64,000 bases of DNA from Phytopythium helicoides (lineage: Eukaryota > Oomycota > Peronosporomycetes > Pythiales > Pythiaceae). Below are positions 15,001 through 26,585 of the stretch, piece by piece. Where the stretch lies: the NCBI GenBank assembly GCA_024867545.1, contig JANFNE010000018.1, positions 682,001 to 746,000 on the forward strand, in the 5' to 3' direction. The first letter of the stretch is position 1, and each line of letters starts with the position of its first letter. The notes under the pieces are model-generated. The model did no database searches. It saw only the letters and a list, made by a program, of their open reading frames with translations, and was not told the origin of the DNA. A program made the translations under genes and the position numbers.

Positions 15001-18000
15001 AACGGCTCACTATTTTCCCCAGTATGCTTCCCGGCTCGTAAGCTGTTGAAGTATCGAACAATATGCAAGAGTTCACGCTGAGTGGTGTGAACTACCTATA
15101 TTCTGCTGATGAAGAGCTTGTTGCGATTTACCCTTCGGCCACGTTTGACAGCGGAGATTTCTTTTTGTTTGCGCACGGACGAAACTTCATAAACTCAACA
15201 TTTTTAGCTTGTCGGGTTGGAAATCACATCGTCCAAGCTGTGTTTGTTGCTCCGCAACTCGTTCTTTGCCCAATTGTCAATAATAATATTGATACTGGCG
15301 GCTTGAATGGTCCAGCACCTCAATCGCAGGCAAGTGAGGGCTACAGCGCACTTGTGGATGTGTCAAACAACGGTGTTGATTTCACGACAAGCGGGATCGC
15401 GTTCAATTTCCGCGGCCCTTGTCCAACAGGATTCTACTGCCCTCGATCAACTGCAGGGGAGAAAGTGGCGTGTCCTCGAGGGTCTTTTTGTGCAGGGACT
15501 GGGAACAGAAACTTCACGTTGTGCCATCCAGGCACCTTTCAGCCAAAGCTGGCCCAGGCGGCATGTCGTCGGTGCCCTATCGGCTTTCATTGTCCTCATC
15601 CTGGTATGCACATGCCGCGTCTTTGCCCTGCTGGCTTTGTGTGTGATGCAACTGGAATACAGCAAGCTCAGCAGCCCTGTCCAGAGGGTCATTTTTGCCT
15701 CGAAGGAACAGCCACAACTGCTATTTCATGCACGCCATTGCCCTCTTCGTTTACTGCAGTTGATACGACAACAGGAGGAACAGGATTGGCTCGAGCAATT
15801 GAGCTATCAGGAGAGCTTCCGCAAACACTACAGCGTCAGAAAATCCGTGAGCAACAAGAGCAACAGCGTCAGGCATCATCAGTTTTGGCTGGGAGAAGAA
15901 GTGGATGTTGGCGTAACGAAACAAGCGATTTCGGTTTGCAGCTCAGCACGCACCCAAGCCGCTTCTGGATGGAGCGCCGCTCTTTGCCCCTCGCCCCTGG
16001 ATCACCTTTTGCGCCTATCCGTGGACGCTTCTGTCTCGATGACTCGTGCTTGCGTCTTGCAGACTCTGACAACCTTCGTGTTCCCAATTTTGAACTTGAA
16101 GATGACTTGGGTAATCTTCCGCTTCCAGCGCTTCGAAGGCCAGTACCGTGTCCATCTGGTACTTACTGTCATGCTGGAACAGCTGCTCAAGATGAGTTGA
16201 TGAAGAACTTTACGAGCGCACAACCCTGTTTTGAAAGTATGTACTGTCCGGAAGGCAGCGGTTCTCCACGAGGTGCGGGAGAGTGTGCTCGGGGCTTTTA
16301 TTGTCCATTTGGAGTTCGACTGCCGTGTCCAGCTGGAAGCTACTGCCCTGTGAGTGGCCTTTTAGCACCTCTAAACTGTCCTCCTGGCACCTTTAACGCG
16401 CAGATTGGTCAAGAGAAATGCGTTCCGTGTCCTGTTGGCTTCATTTGCCCAGGGTTCAACCGCGTCATGCCGGTTACCTGTCCTGCAGGTTATGTCTGCA
16501 GCAAATCGGGACTCTTCTCACCAAATCTTCTGTGTCCAAGCGGCTTCTATTGTCTGAACGGGACCGCAACGGCAGATGTGTTCCGGAATGACACTCGGCT
16601 TCGCCCGTATCCATGTAAGCCAGGAACATACTGTCTGCGAGGTGTTGTGGCGGATGAAGTACGCACTGGAGACTACAGATATCCTCAAAACTGCACTGAG
16701 GGCTTCTACTGCGAGCTCGGATCTGCTTCACCAAAAGGATCAGGATTGTGCCCGCGAGGGTTTACATGTCCAAGTGGAACAGCTGTTCCCATTCCGACAG
16801 CAAAAGGAACGTTTGCGGGTCTTGAAGGTACCGTCCAGGCAGCTCAATGCGCACCAGGATACTATGCCCCTACGATCGAGTCGAAAGAATGCATCCCGTG
16901 TCCACCAGGAACAAGTTGTGAAGAGGACGGAACTAAAGTAGCTGAAGCTTGTCCACCTGGTTCGTACAGGGGAAGTCTCGCACTCGATGGAGTTTCTTGT
17001 CTTGCATGTCCACAGGGAACGTGGTCTAAGAACTGGGAGCTGCGCGGAATTGAGGAATGTGTAAATTGTCCTCCCGGGTCAGTTTGTCCGATTGATGGCA
17101 TCACGGATCCTTGCGCGCCCTCGGACTTGCCACAGTTGTATGAGCCTGTAACCGGAAATAACGCCAGTCTGACATTCTCTGAATGTCTCGATCGCGGCTC
17201 GGACTACTACTTTGGCGTCTTGCTTGAGCCTTGGATCGACCCAGAGGGCCGTGGTCCTCATCTCCTACCGTCTCGAGACTATGGTAAATGTTATAAAAAC
17301 TCCCAGCCTCTCGGATCCGTGTTGTATCAGCGACTCGCCGACTTTCACGGGCCATTGTATGAGCTGACAGAAGCTGGAGCTGGTATTCCACATCAAGGCT
17401 ATGGAGATACATCGCAGTACCCTGCTCCAAATCTGTTTGCTCGCGGTTCATTAGCGATTGACCTACCTGTGTCTCAAGCTTTCGACCCAGGACGCAATTG
17501 CACAAAAGGGTTTTATTACGAAAACCAGTGGTTTCCAGGTACTTGTGAGGCGGACGTGTTCTGCTCGCTGGTTTCATCATCAAGCTCAGCGTCCTCCACT
17601 CTCTCAGCAAAAGCAGTGGCTCAAGCTCAGCCGTGTCCAGAAGGATACGTGTGTGACCAGTCGACGACCGCAAATACAGCACTAAGTGTACTTTGTCCAG
17701 GGGGATATGTGTGTTCACCGGGAACAACTCCAGACCTGACGCTTGAAGCGCCACAAGGACAACTGAAAGAATTATGCCCTGCATCCAAGGTATGTACAAA
17801 AGGAACATCTGCGTCTCAGAAATCGCGGATCACGTGTCCAGCTGGCTACTTTTGCCCAACGGGGACCTCTAATCCGTACATTGGAGAGGTGGCGGATGAT
17901 GCACTTCGTCGCGGTCTCACTGCGATTGAAGCTAACCCCTTCGCCGACAGGACCTATACCAAGTATATTGGCGACGGCGATATACGAATCGTTTCAGCAC

Positions 18001-21000
18001 ACGATATGCGCTGCTTCGCGGGTGCAGACTCGGACCTCCTCCCGCGCTTCCACCTTGTTCCTTCTACAGTGAATCCGGCACGCAACACTGTCAAGAATCG
18101 TGCGACAACTTACGATACGAAATGTGCGCGTGATCACAAGTGGCGCATGATTGAACTCGCTATTCGTCGCAATGAGTGCGATTGCATAGCTCAGGCTAAA
18201 GTGGTTCAGCGAGTATTTCAGCTGTGGAAATGCACAGTTGACCCAACTGAGGCTGCTCTCACCGTCTACGATCCTGCAAGCTACGGCGGATGGGAAATTC
18301 GTGGTCCAGCAGTTAACTCAGCCAGACAGTGCACGTTTACAATGACGGGAAGCCAACTGTTGACCTACGCTATTTGCTTACTGCTGATGAAAATGACAAC
18401 TCCATTGGTGAGTTATATCAAACATCGTGGACGGAGAAGAAACGCTTCCAAAGCTATGAATCGTTAAAAAGCTTTGTGATCACAGAGTACGACGAACAAG
18501 TCAGCGATATCCCAACTTCTCGTGAAAGTATTGACCCGTACATCTACGATCTACAGCATGCTATTACGCTTGTTGATGCCTTCGGGGATGATACTTTGAA
18601 TGTTGCGGGATTTGTTCCAGGGTCGAGTGATACAAAGCTACTCCGTCTCGATGCCTGTGCGTGCGCAAATATGCTCAAGTGTCCGAACGGAACCGAGTCT
18701 TCTGCTGGAAATGATGATATTTACGATTGTGTCAAGACTGGTACAGAGGTGCTCCAGCGTGTGTCGTTACTGCCCATAGATGCAGAGCGAGTCATCAATG
18801 GAACTGACTACACCGAGTTGTCGGGAACTGGGGCTGGGATCGGCTCAATAGTCCTTTTACCGTATGAAGTTGCCGTGATTACAGTCAATGCAACGGATAT
18901 CGCGCGCAATTTGACGTACAAGGATCACTACCAGATCTCTGTCTACGAGAATTGCAAGCCGTGCCCACCTCGATTCACGTGCAACTATCTTGCAACTACG
19001 ACCTCTGATGCATGCAAATATCCAGATAATGACAATACGACCGCAGAACGCCTGTACGAGGAATGCTACGCGGAGCATGGGGACGCAGATCTCTGTGAGT
19101 CGATGCCGTATTTCTGCGAGCAGCGTATTGTAACAGACTCGACAGATAACACAACCAGCTTATACCCGAGTTGTTGTGCATGTGAACGTACTCAGATGCC
19201 GTACTTTTTCGAGGATACGTCTTCGCCAAATCTGGGCTACCCTGATAACAAGCACGCACTTGTACAACTCACCATCACAGCAGTTGCGAAAACTGAACTC
19301 ACAATTGTTGTTGAGCTGCTGCACGGACTGTATGTCCAGGACTTCGAAGAAGGTTTTACCTCCAGCCGCTTTGATCTTTACATCTTTACGCCCGGGCGTT
19401 CTGATTATTCTCCTGCTACTCCATCCATGCGCAGTTTTCTAGCATTCATGCCTGAGAGCACGTATGACGACCTCATGCTACCTCTCAATCTCCCGGAAGT
19501 TGGCGTTCGTGTCAATGGTACCCTTACATATGAAAAGCAAGTAGTCAACAACGTCCTTCTTGATCATAACTCTGATATTATGGTTGGAGACCCCGAACTA
19601 CCCAGCAAGCACGGGTTCGTCCGCAATACGCAACAGAATGCTGTTCTTGGGAGTGCTTCTAGCTCTGTTACAGTGACTATATCGTCTTCTTCATCAAGTA
19701 GTGGTGGGAATGAGACTGCGAACATTTCAGGTTGTGCCTCCGACTGAGTACTTTGGCCTCAAACAAGATGTCGATCCACTTTCGAGTGTACAGCGCTCTG
19801 ATTCGTGGTGGTCGGAGCAACTTGATGGTGCAGACTTGCTAGCGCTACCGTACCTTCCGTACTTCTCCTCCTGTCGAGGCTTCGGATCGACCATGAGCTT
19901 GGCAAAGCTTGTAGAATCGCACCCAGACTGCACGCTTGTTGCGTACGAAGAAACTATCGAAGTCAACCAGTACCCCTGGAATAAGAAGATGACCCCACAC
20001 GCAGACGCCTGCGTTGTTGAGTACACTGCAGAAGTTGCGAGTGGAAGTAGCTCATCAGGCTCTGCCTTTGAGACCCTTGAGAAAGGAGTGAAACATGTCA
20101 TGCACTTACGAAGAAGATCTTGAGGGTGGTGCAGAGAAGACACGCTGGTACGAGGCTGCTACCGATACCGTGTTATTTTACTTGTCAAGAGATCCAATCG
20201 ATCCAGATGAGTTTGTTGCTCAGCCGGATGACCCAGAGAACCAGCCGTGGGGACGTGCCTCTGCGTTTCAGTCGCTTGTTAGCACCGACCAGCTTGTCCC
20301 CGTCACAGGTGAGTTATGTGGATCAGTGTAGGGATTATTTCTTTGGCAAATTATTCACTTATGCTTTCGGTTTCCGCCGCAGTTGGGTTGGAAGCTGGTA
20401 TCTCATTGGCCGTTCCACGCGAGGTCTACTTGAACTTGAGTTACTACCAGATGACTCCAGGACGCAAAAGGCTGGTCGTCGCATCTATCAATTTTGGCGA
20501 GCTTTGTACTGTGTCTCGATCTACAGATGTGATTGCGACGATGGCCAAAAAGGGGGTGTTGCCTTGTACAATCAGCAAGGCAACAGATACTCTGGCGTCG
20601 TATGAATACTCCCTGTTGATTTCATGGGTTGCACTTGATTGGTTTGACCTCATGAATCTTTTTCAGTTTACCGTCGACGTCTACCTCGCTTTTTCATGCT
20701 AGTCGGACTGCTGAGTATTGTTCAAGGGGTACGTGCTCCTGGCTTCTTGAACTATTTTCTGGAATCACTTCGCTGACGACGTGATTTGTTTGACTTTCTC
20801 GTGTTCTAGTTCATCGTTTGGGTTATCAACAGGCTCTTCACACGTATGAAAAAGCCTCCGCGACTCCGTTTCAAGCTGTTGCTAAAGAATTTGTCCCTCC
20901 CGCCAGCGGCTGGTGTAACTCTTGCAATGATTCCTGTCGCAATCGTTTGCATGTTCATCTATCTATGGTGGATTACGCCAACGTCAAGCGACCCACTAAA

Positions 21001-24000
21001 TAACCCGAACGCAGTTTCCTTTGAGGCCACTGCGGGTGACTGGCTTGATCAGACCGCTTTAGACAAGACTCGTGTCAACAAGTACAGAATGGGGAGAGTT
21101 GGCATGAGCCTTTTAATTGCTGGCGCGTACCTGGTCGCGCGCGGTGCCGGGCTACTTGTGCCAGATACCCTCAATCCTAGACACGACGACAACGCCTACA
21201 AAGAGATGCTAGTTTCAGATGAAGCTGATCCATTCGGCAAATCGGACGAAGAAGAGGAGGAAGAGAACGAATTCTGGGATCCACTCACATGGAAGCGTGC
21301 GAATTTGCTTCTTGTGACGCTTGTCTTTATGGCAATCATTCTCGTCACGTGGGAGTTTTCCTATTCCTCCATGTTCACAGCCAACATCTACGGTTTCCTT
21401 GTTGCGCTGAAGATTGCGCGCAACACTTTGGAGCCTATGCTCGAATCGTTTTTGCATGAGAAGTTACTCGTGCTCCCACTTTTGCTCGTGCTTGCTGCGT
21501 CAGAAGACCTGATTGCTATGGGCTCGGCTGACTTTCTGGGCTTCACGCTTTTTTACTTCTGTAATTTGAGTTTTCTCATGCTGGAAAGACTCTACTACGC
21601 GCCAGCCATGCGTCACCTTGTTGCACGCTGGCCCAAGTGGAAGCTTGGTTTCCGGCGCAAGTTCATTCTAAAGAAACGCAAGCGACGCACTCGCGAGCAG
21701 AAAGCTCGTGACGAAGCAGCTTGGCGTCGGGTTTGTGAGCGCGTCGATCACCACGAAGCAGGAGTGGAGGCGGCAATGGATGCACTTGCTGGACAGACGA
21801 TCGTGATTGCCGAGTTGTTTATCGCACCTGTTATGCTCGCGTTCCAAGTCGTCTTCAGTAGTGCGACGCACATGCCGGCGTTGTATGGCGTCAAGCAAAC
21901 CGACCTCCTATACTATTCTCTTTTCGCTCTCTTCATTATCCCGAGTAATCTTAGTTCTTGGTGCCTTTCAAGTTCACACTCTTGAACTCGCTCACGGCTG
22001 GAAACTTTACGAGTATCTGTCGTATCAAAGACACAAGTTTTCGACTCGTGATGATACATGGCCGTTGCGAGCTCGCGCTCGAGCACCTGATGAGAGTCTC
22101 CACCCCGCATTCCAGACGTTGGACTTGCTCTGCTTTTCGTCGCAGCTCTACTTCGTAATCTCACTGTATGCGCTAGGTGTTCTCCTCATTCTGTTTGGAG
22201 TCTCAGCTTGCTTGCGCGCAGAGTACAGTGTCTTTGGCGAGCCGCTTTCGTTGCTTATCATTATAGTGGTGTACTATGCGTGCCGCGCTCTAGATGAACT
22301 CAGTGTTCGTGTTGGTGCACGACTGCGCATTTGGACACCGCCAAAAATGCTGAACCAAGATGCAGCTCTTGATGACGAGCTAGCAGCCAAACTCGCTCTT
22401 GGAGCGGGCAGACAGCCAGACCTCGAGCGAGAGCGATTGGAGCTGCAGGCTCTAAACTCGGAGCGCTTTCGTCACCGGTTCCTTGAGCGCAATCGTCCAT
22501 GGGTTCTCCAGCACCTTGTGGAGCTTTTCACACCACGGACACTTGCTGCGCCGATGGGCGCGAGCGATGAACGCCCTGCGTCCGAATTTGTTCGTGATAT
22601 CTATCATGAGCTCATGCAAATGGGCGAAGGAAGGCGACTGAAGGGAGATCGATCCGATATATCGTCTGATGACGAGGACGAGCTTGAGAAGATGCGTCGC
22701 CAATGGAGCAACGTGCCAGTAGAAGGAGCGTCACGAGATTTGGCGCTGTACTGGCTCGCTCGTGCTCGCAAGCGTCGAGCGTTCGGGAAGCTTGTTGCGG
22801 GCATTGTTGCAGGAGGGAAGCAGCCAGCCTGTGAGCGATGTGGGCGAGTGGAGAAGCAGGCTGATGAGAGCAAGAAGGGTGACGTGAGCTGTACATTGAC
22901 GGTGGATCTCTCCACAGCGTCGCTCCCACCTGAGGGCTATCAAGACGCTGAGCCACGGCACGATGCAGTCGCTCTCGATCGTCTTATCGACGGGTTTGAG
23001 AGCGCTTTTGGCCAGAAGGAGACAGATGCAGACCTGTGGAAGGCGTTCTTCCGGAAAAACGCAGTGCTGCTGACTCTGTGCGATGTCTGCTGTGGAGAGG
23101 ATGCAGGTCGAAATAGGAAGGCAGGTGAAATGGCTCAGCGAGCAAAGCAAGCAGCGAAAGCTCGACGAGCACTTCGTGGCGACGATTTCTCCAGCGACGA
23201 CGACGACGACAGTGAAGCCTCTCAGGCGTTCGCCCCTGTTATTGTTGCTCGTGGGGCTGTTGAAGGCCGTGTCCTGAGCAAGTGGTTGCTGGCAGCACGT
23301 CGGCGTCTTGGTGGCGTTTTCCCTCGTCCAGATGCGCAAGCGCAAATGGAGGCATACGCCAAGCGCATGCGGAAGCGGCAAGCGCGCAAGGACAAGCGTG
23401 TCCATGTCGACTCCGACGAGGAGAATGAGCGCAAAAAGGCTGAGCAACTTTGGCGGCTCGACATGAATGAGGCCTCCCGAGCCATTGCACTCAGGTGGCT
23501 TTGGCAAGCACGAGACGTGCGCAACGCAGCCTTCCGCTCACAGGGAGAGGCACTTCGCGCGCGTTTGGATGAGCTCGTGGGCAAGATGCTGGAGGCCGAT
23601 GACTGGTTCTACGGCAGGGAGCTGCGACTTATGGGCGCTCAGCTCGTCGACGAGGCCCGTACGTTGGCACTCGAGCAGCAGCAACGTGATGAAGACGCTC
23701 AACGGCAGATTGCTCAGACTCTCCGAGACGCGGACGCTTTCGAGAGCGAGAAACGTGCGGTTGCCCAGGCAGAAGAAGCTGCGTTTGAGAAGCTATTGGC
23801 TAGCGAGCGTGAGCAGCACGCACAGCACCTTGAAACTCGCGAGCGCGAGTTGCTCGAGAATTTCCGCCAGCAACAGACTGAGCAGCTTCAGGCACTCAAG
23901 GAGCTGAGCGACGCCGAGCGACGGCAGCAGCAAGAGCAGCAGCGAGCAGTGCTCGCACGTATGGAGCAGGAGCGAGAGAGAGAGTTGGCGGCGATGAGGA

Positions 24001-24290
24001 CGACATTTGCCGATCGCGCACAACAGAAGCGCGATGCGTTCGACAGGAAGCTAGCCCTGGTGGAAGGCGCGATTCAGGGTCGACGGGCGCTGGCACAGCA
24101 CCGTGTGCTTGCACTGCGAAAGGAGGCCATGCAAGCGGTTCGGGGCAAGGAGACAAACTGGCAGACTCGTGCTGGTGGGTGGACGGATAAAGCTACTCGG
24201 AAAGTTGCGGTACGCGAGCAGGAGGAGCGGGACGCCCAGGCAAACGAGCGCAAGCGCCGCAAGAAGGTGCTTCTTCGCCCGGACGAATAA
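2..24290 (+). CDS. Giant multi-IPT/TIG-domain membrane protein (5' end outside window; frame broken by indels)
   Basis: One gene appears to occupy the first 24 kb. In order it shows about 50 IPT/TIG immunoglobulin-like repeats (recurring P-x-x-G-x-x-x-G-G-T and C-[RK]-F-G signatures, each about 95 residues), a cysteine-rich region of GCC2/GCC3 or ephrin-receptor-like type, a second extracellular region, about nine hydrophobic helices and a charged coiled-coil tail ending at 24290. The likely role is a very large cell-surface or adhesion/receptor-like protein; this is inferred from architecture, and no enzymatic domain is visible. The reading frame changes about 25 times (for example near 1275, 1480, 2700, 4690, 5400, 7010, 8290, 10960, 13330, 15050, 18330 and 21950). 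Homology continues across each change, so these are indels rather than gene ends. Four GT-AG introns are clear. The start lies left of the window. It could be two adjacent genes, but no convincing break is seen. Confidence 0.72.
741..812 (+). other. Intron (72 nt) in the giant TIG gene
   Basis: The donor GTGAGT at 741 and acceptor AG at 811-812 join two TIG segments in phase 1 and remove in-frame stops. The TIG domain reads smoothly across the junction. Confidence 0.85.
1086..1162 (+). other. Intron (77 nt) in the giant TIG gene
   Basis: The donor GTAAGT at 1086 and acceptor CAG ending at 1162 give a phase-1 junction. They restore a TIG entry strand (P-Q-L-F-D-I-S-P) directly after the preceding domain. 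Confidence 0.85.
15411..19200 (+). other. Cysteine-rich GCC2/GCC3 / ephrin-receptor-like region
   Basis: From 15411 the protein switches to repeats of the form C-P-x-G-[TSFY]-[FY]-C-x(n)-C, for example C-P-P-G-T-F and C-P-A-G-Y-x-C. This pattern is typical of GCC2/GCC3 and ephrin-receptor-like cysteine-rich modules. More than 40 cysteines occur before about 17880, and a second group (K-P-C-P-P-R-F-T-C) lies near 18955-19190. The region links the TIG array to the membrane part. An internal insert (about 15760-16130) is Gln/Arg-rich and lacks cysteines. A frame change occurs near 18330. Confidence 0.7.
20309..20382 (+). other. Intron (74 nt) in the giant TIG gene
   Basis: The donor GTGAGT at 20309 and acceptor GCAG ending at 20382 bypass an in-frame stop. 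They connect the extracellular segment to the region ending in hydrophobic helices, with a phase-1 junction. Confidence 0.85.
20580..22310 (+). other. Polytopic transmembrane region of the giant TIG protein
   Basis: About nine strongly hydrophobic stretches follow one another. The clearest are near 20600-20720, 20910-20975, 21100-21165, 21300-21360, 21460-21520, 21530-21590, 21805-21860, 21900-21945, 22130-22215 and 22235-22285. Loops are charged, including a run of seven Asp/Glu residues near 21245. An indel near 21950 shifts the frame between two helices. The helical region resembles no specific channel or GPCR family that I can name. Confidence 0.65.
20729..20809 (+). other. Intron (81 nt) in the giant TIG gene
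   Basis: The donor GTACGT at 20729, a CTGAC-type branch site near 20772 and acceptor CTAG ending at 20809 give a phase-0 junction between two hydrophobic segments. The retained intron would introduce stops. Confidence 0.8.
22310..24290 (+). other. Cytosolic charged coiled-coil tail of the giant TIG protein
   Basis: About 650 residues rich in Glu, Arg, Gln and Ala follow the last helix. Three copies of a W-L-x-x-A-R motif sit near 22750, 23281 and 23494. Two C-x-x-C pairs near 22829 and 23078 could bind metal. The stretch 23600-24160 is heptad-like (E-Q-x-x-R-E patterns) and predicts a long coiled coil. Acidic S-S-D-D patches at about 22660 and 23190 resemble casein kinase 2 sites. Confidence 0.65.
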
Positions 24291-24355
24291 TAGGGAGTGT
24301 AGGCGGGAATGGCAGTGTCTTGTAGATTTTTCAACGCGCTCGTATGTGATCTTGG

Positions 24356-24688
24356 TCAGTCGAAAAACATGCGTAGCTGGTGCTGATGAGCTGTGATGAC
24401 GAAGACGATGAACACACCGACTCCGAGCGTGAGTGAGACCGCGAGGAACTTGGACAACCAGCATTCTCCTCCTGCAAAGGCTTCGCCTCCGTCGATGCCG
24501 CCGTTTTGCTCATTGGCCGGGAAGTCATGGTCATCTGCGAGAAGGTTGCGGAGCTCAACTCGCTTGTCTTCTGCCTCCAGCTGCTGCAGGAGTTTAAAGT
24601 GCGCGGCAATCAGTCGCCGGCGCTCTTGCGGATCCACGACAGGAGTTCCGCGTCGTGTGACGACAGGAGCATCGTTAGCGACACCCAT
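24356..24688 (-). CDS. Small putative tail-anchored membrane protein (110 aa)
   Basis: The ATG at 24688 opens a 110-residue frame. Its N-terminal half is charged and helical (R-R-R-L-I-A-A-H-F-K-L-L-Q-Q-L-E-A-E-D), and one hydrophobic helix spans roughly residues 80-100, ten residues before the stop. That layout fits a C-terminal tail anchor. The frame stays open upstream to 24757 without an ATG, so an extra 5' exon is possible (a CTAAC branch-like motif lies near 24735). It is convergent with the giant TIG gene, 65 bp apart, and starts 78 bp downstream of the WD40 gene on the same strand. I do not recognise the family and assign no function. Confidence 0.5.
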   Translation of the reverse strand: MGVANDAPVVTRRGTPVVDPQERRRLIAAHFKLLQQLEAEDKRVELRNLLADDHDFPANEQNGGIDGGEAFAGGECWLSKFLAVSLTLGVGVFIVFVITAHQHQLRMFFD

Positions 24689-24766
24689 GAACGAGATCTT
24701 GCGACTTTTGGCTCGCGGATTTTCAAAGTTAGATTGATGAGAATCCCACCTGTCCACCTACTGCTC

Positions 24767-26585
24767 TCAGCTCTTGGGCTTGGGAACGCGGGCAGGCGCT
24801 CGCGGGAGCCAGATCTTGACCGACTGATCCGCTGACGCGGACGCAAGAATGGGCTCGGTCGGGTGGAAGTCGACGCAGTACACGCGATCTGTGTGCGCGT
24901 CCATCTTTTGCACTAGGAATGGCGCAGGCTTGCCACTGGAGCCCGAGAGGCTCACGTCATGCAGATAGATCTTGTTGTCGGCACTGCCGGTCGCGAGCAG
25001 GAGCGTTTCTCTTGGCATTGGCGCCGAAGCCGCGGCTGTATCGCCGTGGGTATCTGCGTCGGCAAAGTCTTCGCCGTCTCCATCCGTCAGCTTCCGTGGC
25101 CACGACCGCGATGGTAAGTGCAGCTTGTACTTGTTCCCGTCACCACGGAAGAAAGAGCTTTTGATGGGCCAGTTCTTGTTCTTGTGGCCTGTGACCAAGA
25201 ATGAGAGCTGCATCGGGTCCTGAGTGCCACTGCTGATCAGCTGGGAACGGCGGTCATACACGCGGAGAATGTTGTCATAGCTGTTGGCAGCAAGGAATCG
25301 ACCATCTTCGTCGCCACCGCGCCCGTCATCTGCCGGTGGAGATGCATGCACATGCGAGATCGCGTGGTGTGCTGAGTCGTTAAGCCGCGAGAGCTCGCTG
25401 ATGCACGAGTCCATGCGCAAGTCCCAGGTTTTGATCCAGCCCTGAAGCAAGCAGCCATCGTGTTAATAGGCGAATCAAGATTCGCAGTTCCCTCCCCCAA
25501 CTGACTTTGGCGCACCTTACTGTCCCCAGTGATGACAGACTGCCCGTCATGAGACACATACAGCGAGTTCACCATGGCGTCGTTCTGCCACACACTGCTC
25601 GAGGACACGATTGGCAACGGCAGTCTACAGCTAGCAACGGCATGCTACGCACCGACTAGTTTCGTCTGAGCGGTGATCGACCATGTGCATGCAGCTCTTG
25701 CTCGTGCCCAGGAAGTACTGGTTGTTGTCTGTGTGAACCGATCCATCAGCTACCACGTTGCTCGCGAAGTCACGAAATTCTGAGTCTCGCACCTGCCAGG
25801 TTGAACGACACGCACTGCACAAGCCCAGGGCACCTCGGAGCTGCGCATCAACTGGCTCCGCTCGACGTCCCATAGCTTGACCGTGTGGTCGTAGGACGCC
25901 GACGCGAGCATCGCACTATCCAGCGACCAGCTGCGTGGGGGGAATCACTTGGCTGTTAGCGCGACGGGTGGTCCACAGGAGCGAGCGAGCGCTCACCTGA
26001 CGTCGATGACGAGCTGCGAGTGCTGCGATAGCGATGCGAGCTGCTGCTGGTTGAACTTTGTGGTCACATCCCAGAGCATGACCTTGCAGTCGAGCGCGCC
26101 GGACGCGAGCAGGCGGCCGCTGGGCGAGAACTTGGCCGAGTATACTGCGCCGGCGTGTGCGCCGCAGCTCCGACTTCTGGAAGAGCACGCAGCCGTCGTC
26201 GTCGTAGTCGTCGCCCTTGGTGAGCGGCTCGAAGGCGTCGGCCCCCTCGTCCTCGGCCAGCGGGCGCGGCGTGGCGAGCAGGTCGTTCATGTGGAAGGGC
26301 TCGGAGGAGCGACCGCCGGCCGCGGGCACCGAGTCGAGCCTGTGGGCGGGCAGCAGCGGGTCAATCTCGGCGCGAGCGCGGCGGGGGCGAGCGCGGCGCA
26401 CTTGAGCGTCAGCTCGTAGACGGAGCGCTTGAGGTCGCGGTTCTCGCGCTCCAGCTTCTCGACGCTGCCGCGCAGCTGCTTGTTCTCCTTGAGCAGCGAC
26501 TGCGCCGAGCGTCAGACCGCCGCCGGCCGCGCGCGGGCGCGTCACGCACCTCGTACTGCGCGCGCAGGTGCGCCTCGGACGCCAT
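24767..26585 (-). CDS. N-terminal coiled-coil, C-terminal WD40-repeat protein
   Basis: The ATG at 26585 is followed by a short exon, then a leucine-rich coiled coil (L-L-K-E-N-K-Q-L-R and L-E-R-E-N-R-D-L-K-R). After an acidic linker come at least five WD40 blades, shown by S-P-S-G-R-L-L-A-S-G, A-S-A-S-Y-D-H-T-V-K-L-W-D and A-S-A-D-Q-S-V-K-I-W motifs. It is probably a beta-propeller scaffold; the partner is unknown. Four introns are readable: 26500-26549, 25931-25996, 25595-25652 and 25442-25515, all GT-AG. Frame changes near 26370, 26165 and 25830 lie within conserved text and look like one-base indels. It is transcribed divergently from PDX2. Confidence 0.72.

Larger units (their letters stand above)
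2..15420 (+). other. Extracellular IPT/TIG repeat array (about 50 domains)
   Basis: Counting the C-[RKQVAIH]-[FIV]-G core motif across all three forward frames gives about 50 units. Typical units carry a proline-rich entry strand, a G-G-T turn, the C-x-F-G core, then C-x-[SA/T]-P-P and a late S-N-N-G-x-D-F segment. Many N-x-[ST] sequons (N-A-S, N-S-S) are consistent with secreted glycosylated domains. TIG arrays of this sort are known from plexins, Met and fibrocystin-type proteins. An array this long is unusual. Confidence 0.8.

Noticed and set aside
15307..16200. 297-codon plus-strand ORF overlapping the cysteine-rich region
   Set aside because: The alternative frame lacks the C-P-x-G repeats seen in the longer frame starting at 15063.
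22731..23507. 258-codon minus-strand ORF in the coiled-coil tail region
   Set aside because: Leucine/cysteine-rich antisense translation of a Glu/Arg/Gln-rich coding region; no domain.
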